In this document: positions 58,370 through 64,000 of the stretch, in pieces
Numbering within the stretch: the first letter of the stretch is position 1
How the letters are laid out: every line of letters begins with the position of its first letter
From: Cornus controversa
Lineage: Eukaryota > Streptophyta > Magnoliopsida > Cornales > Cornaceae
DNA: 64,000 nt
Assembly: GCA_026545225.1 (NCBI GenBank)
Contig: CM048846.1
Coordinates: forward strand, 89,235,270 to 89,299,269
Reading direction: 5' to 3'
The notes under the pieces: model-generated
Told to the model about the DNA's origin: nothing
The model's database searches: none
Seen by the model: only the letters and a program-made list of their open reading frames with translations
Made by a program: the position numbers and the translations under genes

Positions 58370-58759
58370 CAATTCAACCGTTTTCCGTTTTCCGTCCTCT
58401 GCTATCCTAAGCCTCATGCGCATTCTGCTCCATTTTATGTTATTTCTTTTTATCTATTTTTTCGGTTGAGTCGCTCCATTTTATTTTTCAAGTTAAGCTA
58501 ATATAATCCATTCCAGCTTTCAAGTATAAATAACGGGCACAAATGGAAAATATTTCTAATCAGTCAATTCAACCGTTTTCCGTTTTCCGTCCTCTGCTAT
58601 CCTAAGCCTCATGCGCATTCTGCTCCATTTTATGTTATTTCTTTTTATCTATTTTTTCGGTTGAGTCGCTCCATTTTATTTTTCAAGTTAAGCTAATATA
58701 ATCCATTCCAGCTTTCAAGTATAAATAACGGGCACAAATGGAAAATATTTCTAATCAGT
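58370..58759. repeat. 195-bp tandem duplication upstream of the NOI start
   Basis: Units 58370-58564 and 58565-58759 look virtually identical: CAATTCAACCGTTTTCCG..CATGCGCATTCTGCTCC..TATAAATAACGGGCAC..TCTAATCAGT. The unit begins about 120 bp upstream of the proposed NOI start codon, so the duplication may double promoter sequence. The near-identity implies a recent event or an assembly artefact. Confidence 0.9.
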
Positions 58760-59034
58760 CAATCAAAACGAAAAATAATATACCAAAACAATCTATTAAA
58801 ATTTAGTAAAATCCAACACATTACCATCCATCTTTTACGAGAGAAGAAAACCTAAATTATGGAAGTGAGTCGAAGACATTAGATGCCCTAAACGACTTTG
58901 CTATTTGCATCGAAATACAAAATGACCGAATGTTACTATTTTATACAAAATGATTGATCTCAAATTTGAAATCACATTTTTACTTCTGTGGATTTCAATA
59001 TTCATTTGAACTCATTTAAAATTAGGAATTACAA

Positions 59035-59643
59035 TTCCTTCTCGTGTTGAGTTCATGCCGTGTTATTCCACTAACTCATTTAATAATCATATCAGAAATC
59101 TTAAACGCTAACTCAACTCGTTTATTATATGTGTCGACTCGTGTAACTCGCTTAATAAGTTTGTCCTATAATAGCACAACTCGTTTGATAACTTTTTTTA
59201 ATTCGTTTAACTTATATTATAAGAGTTTCTTTACATCTAAAAATCATATAAAAAGTAAGGTACATATCTATACATAAACTCTAAAATCAAACTATATTAT
59301 GAATTTTGTTTCTTTATAGAAATTCCAAAACATACTAAAGTAATTCAACAATCGAATATACATCATAATAATTTCATCTTTGCATTTTATACCTACATCA
59401 GTCATGTAAACAAATAAATATATTACAAATAATTATAATATATATAATATTGTATATATATAAGTTTGAATAAAACCAAAATATATGAATAATCCATATT
59501 GTAATCGTGTTGCGGATTAGACAGTATAGACCCAAACTCAACACAATTTTTGTTTTGTGTGTCGTGTTCATGTCGACCCAACACAACTGCTTAACTTGTG
59601 TCGTGTTCGTATTGTATTGTCGTGTCCAATTTTGTCACTCCTA
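59035..59643. mobile_element. hAT-like non-autonomous element (GTCGTGT family), copy 2
   Basis: It follows the copy at 41778-42444 in the same order: CGTGTTATTCC..TTTAATAATCATATC, CATATAAAAAGTAAG, ACTATATTATGAATTTTG, CATGTCGACCC and a right end TTTTGTCACTCCTA. Its left terminus is worn. No coding sequence. Confidence 0.6.
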
Positions 59644-60551
59644 ATTAAAATGCACAATTCACACTCCCTCCTCCAAAGAAGACTTCATTCTTAAACTTAA
59701 TGCTTGCTAAGCTCTAGAATGAATGAAATTAGTTTCACTTGCATATAAAAACTGCTTTCAACTTTACTCAATCCTACCTATAATTCGAATAAGTTTAGGT
59801 GTATGCTAATCTCAATATGATTTTTTTAATTACAGTTGAAACAGTCCAACAATCCACCCCTGAAGTACTTCAATTAGTTGAAAATGTTTATTATTAATAA
59901 GTATTTATTTTCTCTTTTTCATGAGTGTCTTTTTAGACTTTTTACTATAAATCTAAGAAATATATACATGTAATTGTTAATATTTTTTTATAATAATTAT
60001 ACTTTTTAAAATAAGACCAAGATGGGTGGGTTTGGGAGGAAGTTTTCGTTCACTCACAGGTTTCAAATAGAGAAATTCCAACCCAAATTCACCAATTGCC
60101 ATCTTTACTAAAGAACTTCGGTTAAGATGGTAAAGGAGGCAAGTGGAATTTTTATAATGTTTTAAATTATGAACTGGCCTCACAGTAATATGAAATTAAT
60201 AATAATAATATTAGAGAAGTGATAGGGGGGTGAATGTTTCTTATTTTATTGGAACACTAAAAATGCAAATTTTATGGCAAAATTGTCCTTTTAATCTTTT
60301 TTTTTTGTTTGCCCCCACATGGCTCTTGAAAGAAAAAAGAAAAGGAAAAATAATTGAAGAAAAGGAAGAAAATTAAAGTAGTTATTTATATGTACACATT
60401 ATTCATACGCATATGGACCAAGTGAGAAGGGGAAAGAAAAAAAGCAAACAAAAAAGAAGAAAGAGATAACTGTTTATATATATACACAATATATATGCAT
60501 AACAATTGAAGAATAGAAAGAAAATTAAAGTAGTTGTTTATACATACACAC
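59644..60551. other. AT-rich intergenic DNA
   Basis: No gene seen. A-rich GAAAGAAGAAAG blocks recur at 60335-60380, 60430-60470 and 60510-60530. GCATATGGA(C/T)CAAGTGAGAAG is repeated near 60411 and 60903, on both sides of the insertion at 60552. Confidence 0.4.
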
Positions 60552-60887
60552 CTATGTTATATAGACTTTTCAAAAGTAGTAAAGTATCCGTGTGGGACAC
60601 ATTGTCCGGACATGAGTATGAGATATGTGTTTGAAACTTTTAGTTGGATGTTTACTTAAAAAAAAATATTCAATCATTCAATTTTATTATATTATTACTT
60701 TAAAATGAGTTAAATGCCTCTGTTGAATACTATGTTACATAAAAAAATTACTTTACTCTAGAAAATAAAATAAATTAAATAAATAAAATGAATATTTAGC
60801 CATGTCCTTCTGTTTGGAGATCTGACATATCCAACACACGGATACATACCCGTACTCAACACATATACGTGAGTACATGTAACATAG
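60552..60887. mobile_element. hAT-like small element with GTATCCGTGT motifs
   Basis: The left part CTATGTTATATAG..GTATCCGTGTGGGACAC and the reversed right part CTATGTTACATGTACTC..GTATCCGTGTGTTGG form imperfect termini around an AT-rich centre. It is similar in style to the element at 37857. No clean target duplication. Confidence 0.5.
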
Positions 60888-61120
60888 AGACACTATACAT
60901 ACGCATATGGATCAAGTGAGAAGAAAAAAAACAAACAAAAAAGAAGAAAGAAAGGAACATAATGTGATTTTAAAAGGAAAGTATTTGTTTATGATATATT
61001 TATAGTAAGGGGAGAAAGAGTAATTCTATCTTAAAATTTTATATTTTTAGTATTCCATTAAAAGGAAAGTATTTGTTTATGATATATACTCTTATATATC
61101 TACTATATATATACATATAC

Positions 61121-61304
61121 AGAAATGATCTCTTGTTCACTTATGAACAAGAAATTCTTCCACACTATGTATGTATGGTAACCATTGGATATGATTAAAA
61201 TGATTTTTAAAAATTATCTTTTTTACACTTAAATCATATCCGAAAGTTATTATATTTGGTGTGTAGAATTTTTTTTGCTAACCGGTAAACAAGAGATCAT
61301 TACT
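61121..61304. mobile_element. ~185-bp fold-back MITE
   Basis: AATGATCTCTTGTTCAC at the left pairs with AACAAGAGATCATT at the right; GAAATTCTTCCACAC pairs with GTGTAGAATTTT, and GGATATGATT with AATCATATCC. Partial relatives of the tip (GTGATCTCTTGGTCCG) occur near 24919 in the fold-back element. Confidence 0.7.
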
Positions 61305-61411
61305 CTATATATATTATATATTCAAAGTTGAGTAAAGAGAGAGAAAAAAAAGAGTTTAAAGGACAATTTTGTCTTAAAATTTATATTTTTAGTGATATAT
61401 TATAATAGGAA

Positions 61412-62566
61412 GGGAGTTGATATTGGCACTCCACCAATGATCCTCTGGCACTCCATTTCCACCTTTTTGTAAAGTACAATTACAAAGATGTCCCTCTACT
61501 ATACAATATTTGATTCTTATATTTTTAATACCCTAATTGCCCTTATTTGATAATGTTAGAATTCTTAACTCCAAATTGCAACTTCTCTCTCAGGTTCTTT
61601 TTTAGTGTGAAAATATTTCTTCGTTGATTTTAAAAATATTATTTTTTCATGTTGAATCAATTTATCAATATTTATTTTAGAAGTATAAAAGTTTAGGATC
61701 CAATATAATGATTTAGAGAGTATCAATCAAATGTATGTGATTCGGATAATAAAAGTTACATGATTAGATAAGTTGGGAAGAAATTGTTAATAATAGATTA
61801 CCTAGAGAAATATTTAAAATGTATTTGAGTTGGAAACAAACATTATATCAATGAATAAAACCTATTTGAAAAAAAATTAATTATATTTAAAATCAAAAGA
61901 AAGTTTAATTTCACTTGAATAAAAATTATAATATATAGTTCTTTAAGAAAACTAAGAAAATATTTTTTATTTTAATAGAGAACTTTTAGAAATTAAAAGA
62001 TGAAAAGAGAAAAACATGACTCTATGAAATATTTTTTCAATTGACGTTGTCTTAATTTAACTAAGGAGCCTTTGCACCTAAATTTCAAAAGATAAAAATA
62101 AAAAAATTAATATGATATTTTTCTTCGTTTTCTTTTTATGTTCTCCTCCTTCCTTTCTATTTTGTTTGTTCACAAATTGATGGTATGTTTCAAAATTTTA
62201 ATTTATGTTATTTTATAAATAAGACACGTGGAAAATAAATTACACATTTGGTGCAAAAAAATAGAATATTTCAAATTTTGGATTCTTTGAGTTATATAGG
62301 ATAGGGACACAAATAACAAGTTTAATTGAAAAATGTCTAAACTGTATTTGAGTGGTAATAAATGAATTGTTATATTGTAAACCTAAAGTAAAAAAGTTAA
62401 AAAAAACTTTTTTTTAAGAAAAATAAAATAAAATTAAAATTGAGTCTTGAGTTAGAAGGGCAATTAGAGTACTAAAAATATAAGAATCTAAAATTGTATA
62501 ACATAGGACTACTTTTATAATTTTATTTTACAAAAATATAGGAGTGGAGTGCCAATATCAGTTTCC
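61412..62566. mobile_element. Complete TIR element of the GGGAGTTGATATTGG family
   Basis: The left end GGGAGTTGATATTGGCACTC and the reversed right end GGAAACTGATATTGGCACTC define 1155 bp. Flanking 9-mers TAATAGGAA (61403-61411) and TAATAAGAA (62567-62575) differ at one base, a worn 9-bp duplication as made by MULEs. The interior matches 1-1304 in inverted orientation. No transposase. Confidence 0.85.
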
Positions 62567-62575
62567 TAATAAGAA

Positions 62576-64000
62576 ACATGCATTAATTATTGTGTTATTC
62601 TAGATTTTTGGACCAATCAAAAAAGATTTGTCCAAAAGCTGCTCTAGCACTCCTCATAATAATAATAATAATAATAAAAGTAGTGCTACATTGAATGACT
62701 TGAAAAATTGACTTTAACCGACCTCAAACATGGAGAGTAGTCATTTGTTACGTAACTTTATATTGGGTATACCCAATAACTTTTTATTCTTTCCTTCCAC
62801 GGGCACTCTCTCTCTCTTCCCTTTTGCTCTCTGCTATCTCGTTTTTCTTTTCTTTCTTTTTTCTAATCATACATCAATATTCCTTATTAACTAAAGATCT
62901 CAAACAAATTTTATCATTAAAAGTAAACTCAAATCAAAGAATGTGTTGATCAAAAATGCCATTCAAATTGCTAATTGTTGGCAGAGATTGAAATTTTTTC
63001 GAAAAAAAGAATGAGATGCAAAAAATATATGAGAAATAAAACCCTAATCATAATGTGGGTCTGCGTTTGAAAACATAAAATAAGAAAATTGCTTTATGGG
63101 CATCTAATCCAAAGAAAACAAATTATCTCTTTCAAAAATTCAATTAAAAAAAATGAATGATGAAACCAAAATCAAAAGTGTGAGCAAAAAAGAAAAGGAA
63201 AAGGAAGGGAGAGAGAGGAGAGGGTTGTGTTGAGGAGTGAGATCGCGATGCACATAGATTATACATAGAGAGATAGAGAATAAGAAAGAGAAATTGACAA
63301 GAGAGTGTAGAAAAAAGATCTGAGAAGGGAAAAAAAGACATGCATATAGAAGAGAGAAGGTTATGCAATTCAGAACAAGACACTTATTGAGTCGACTTTT
63401 TTGGGGACAAAACTAGTTGTTGATTATATCATTTTCATGTGAAATATTTAGGAGTGATATGTAGAGAGCTATAATGGAGAATTTATGATCTGAAATTAGG
63501 AGTCTCGTGTAGAGCTATAATAGGCCCAAGTACTTGGTTGACAAGTCTGCGGCAAAGTTTTAACCTGGGAATGCGAGGAGTAAATGTTTTATTAACAACG
63601 TTTTAACATGCAAGTGTTGTTTCCAAAAACTAATATGGGTCAATTCTTTTTTTATCTTATGATTTATTTATGCATTATTTTGTAGTTTATATATTTCAAG
63701 AACTAATATGGATTTATCTATTATTGGTATTTCATCTTCTTCATAGAGTGTTCGAGTCTCCTCAAGAATATGTAGGAGTTTTTAATAATCTATTATTGGT
63801 CATTTTTTCGAAAATTTTATTTTTTAACCATTTGTATAGGCAAATTACTGAATTAGGGTTATGGTGTTTACAAATGAATTTGAATTACTTGACAAGAATG
63901 TTCAGAAATTCAAATTCATTTGTAATAAGTCTTCTATTACCAAACTTTTCTTTTACACTGAGAATTAGATATTGTGGGGACCCTAGGGACATTCATTGGG
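62576..64000. other. AT-rich intergenic DNA
   Basis: An (ATA)n tract lies at about 62657-62677. A minus-strand frame at 63144-63383 overlaps GA-rich DNA and has no motifs. The hairpin at 63868-63925 is listed separately. No gene seen. Confidence 0.4.
63868..63925. repeat. 19-bp inverted repeat with 20-nt loop
   Basis: TTACAAATGAATTTGAATT (63868-63886) and its exact reverse complement (63907-63925) enclose 20 nt. The stem is AT-rich. No terminator or gene context is evident. Confidence 0.8.

Overview
The window looks like nuclear DNA of a flowering plant, probably a eudicot; I cannot name the species. The evidence is an AT-rich background full of LTR retrotransposons, TRIM elements, MITEs and MULE/hAT-like DNA transposons, two intron-containing LRR receptor-kinase genes of the EFR/FLS2/Xa21 type (subfamily XII), a split NOI/RIN4-type gene and a pentatricopeptide pseudogene. 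I recognised no tRNA, rRNA, CRISPR array or bacterial-type operon.

Layout. 1-1304: a TIR transposon cut by the window edge. 1736-8132: a Ty3/gypsy chromovirus interior plus part of its own long LTR, bracketed by short TRIM-type LTRs, with a tandem TRIM array at the right end and CTCTC on both outer sides. 8489-11666: LRR receptor kinase copy 1 (minus strand), broken by a frameshift. 12294-18617: a four-deep nest of insertions (TIR element > TIR element > solo chromovirus LTR > TRIM), each layer with its own target-site duplication. 19559-20060: promoter remnant of a lost receptor kinase. 21007-23720: decayed gag-like retroelement gene followed by a tandem repeat. 24231-26105: fold-back element. 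26766-31610: a Ty1/copia element with an internally inverted structure. 31615-38930: small DNA transposons, several nested and with clear target duplications, plus retroelement and host-gene scraps. 39590-41127: PPR pseudogene and an unrecognised acidic exon. 42684-45935: intact LRR receptor kinase copy 2 (minus strand). 47351-48960: LTR fragment and a Pack-type element. 49288-51620: two more receptor-kinase remnants. 53150-58247: a three-exon NOI/RIN4-like gene (minus strand) whose 4.8 kb first intron carries a complete MULE-like element. 58370-64000: tandem duplication, hAT-like pieces, MITEs and a full-length relative of the element at the window start.

Working genes. Only two protein-coding genes look intact: the 1019-residue receptor kinase and the predicted 75-residue NOI protein. 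Both belong to families of plant immunity (a surface pattern receptor and a small membrane-anchored RIN4-like protein); a functional link between these two copies is not shown. The receptor kinases are a local minus-strand cluster: one intact gene, one frameshifted gene and three truncated copies that mostly keep the promoter and 5' leader.

The most unusual structures are the TRIM/chromovirus composite, the four-level nest, the head-to-head copia arrangement that resembles self-integration, and the NOI gene with 9-nt and 24-nt terminal coding exons. All calls come from reading by eye; alignments and database searches were not possible.
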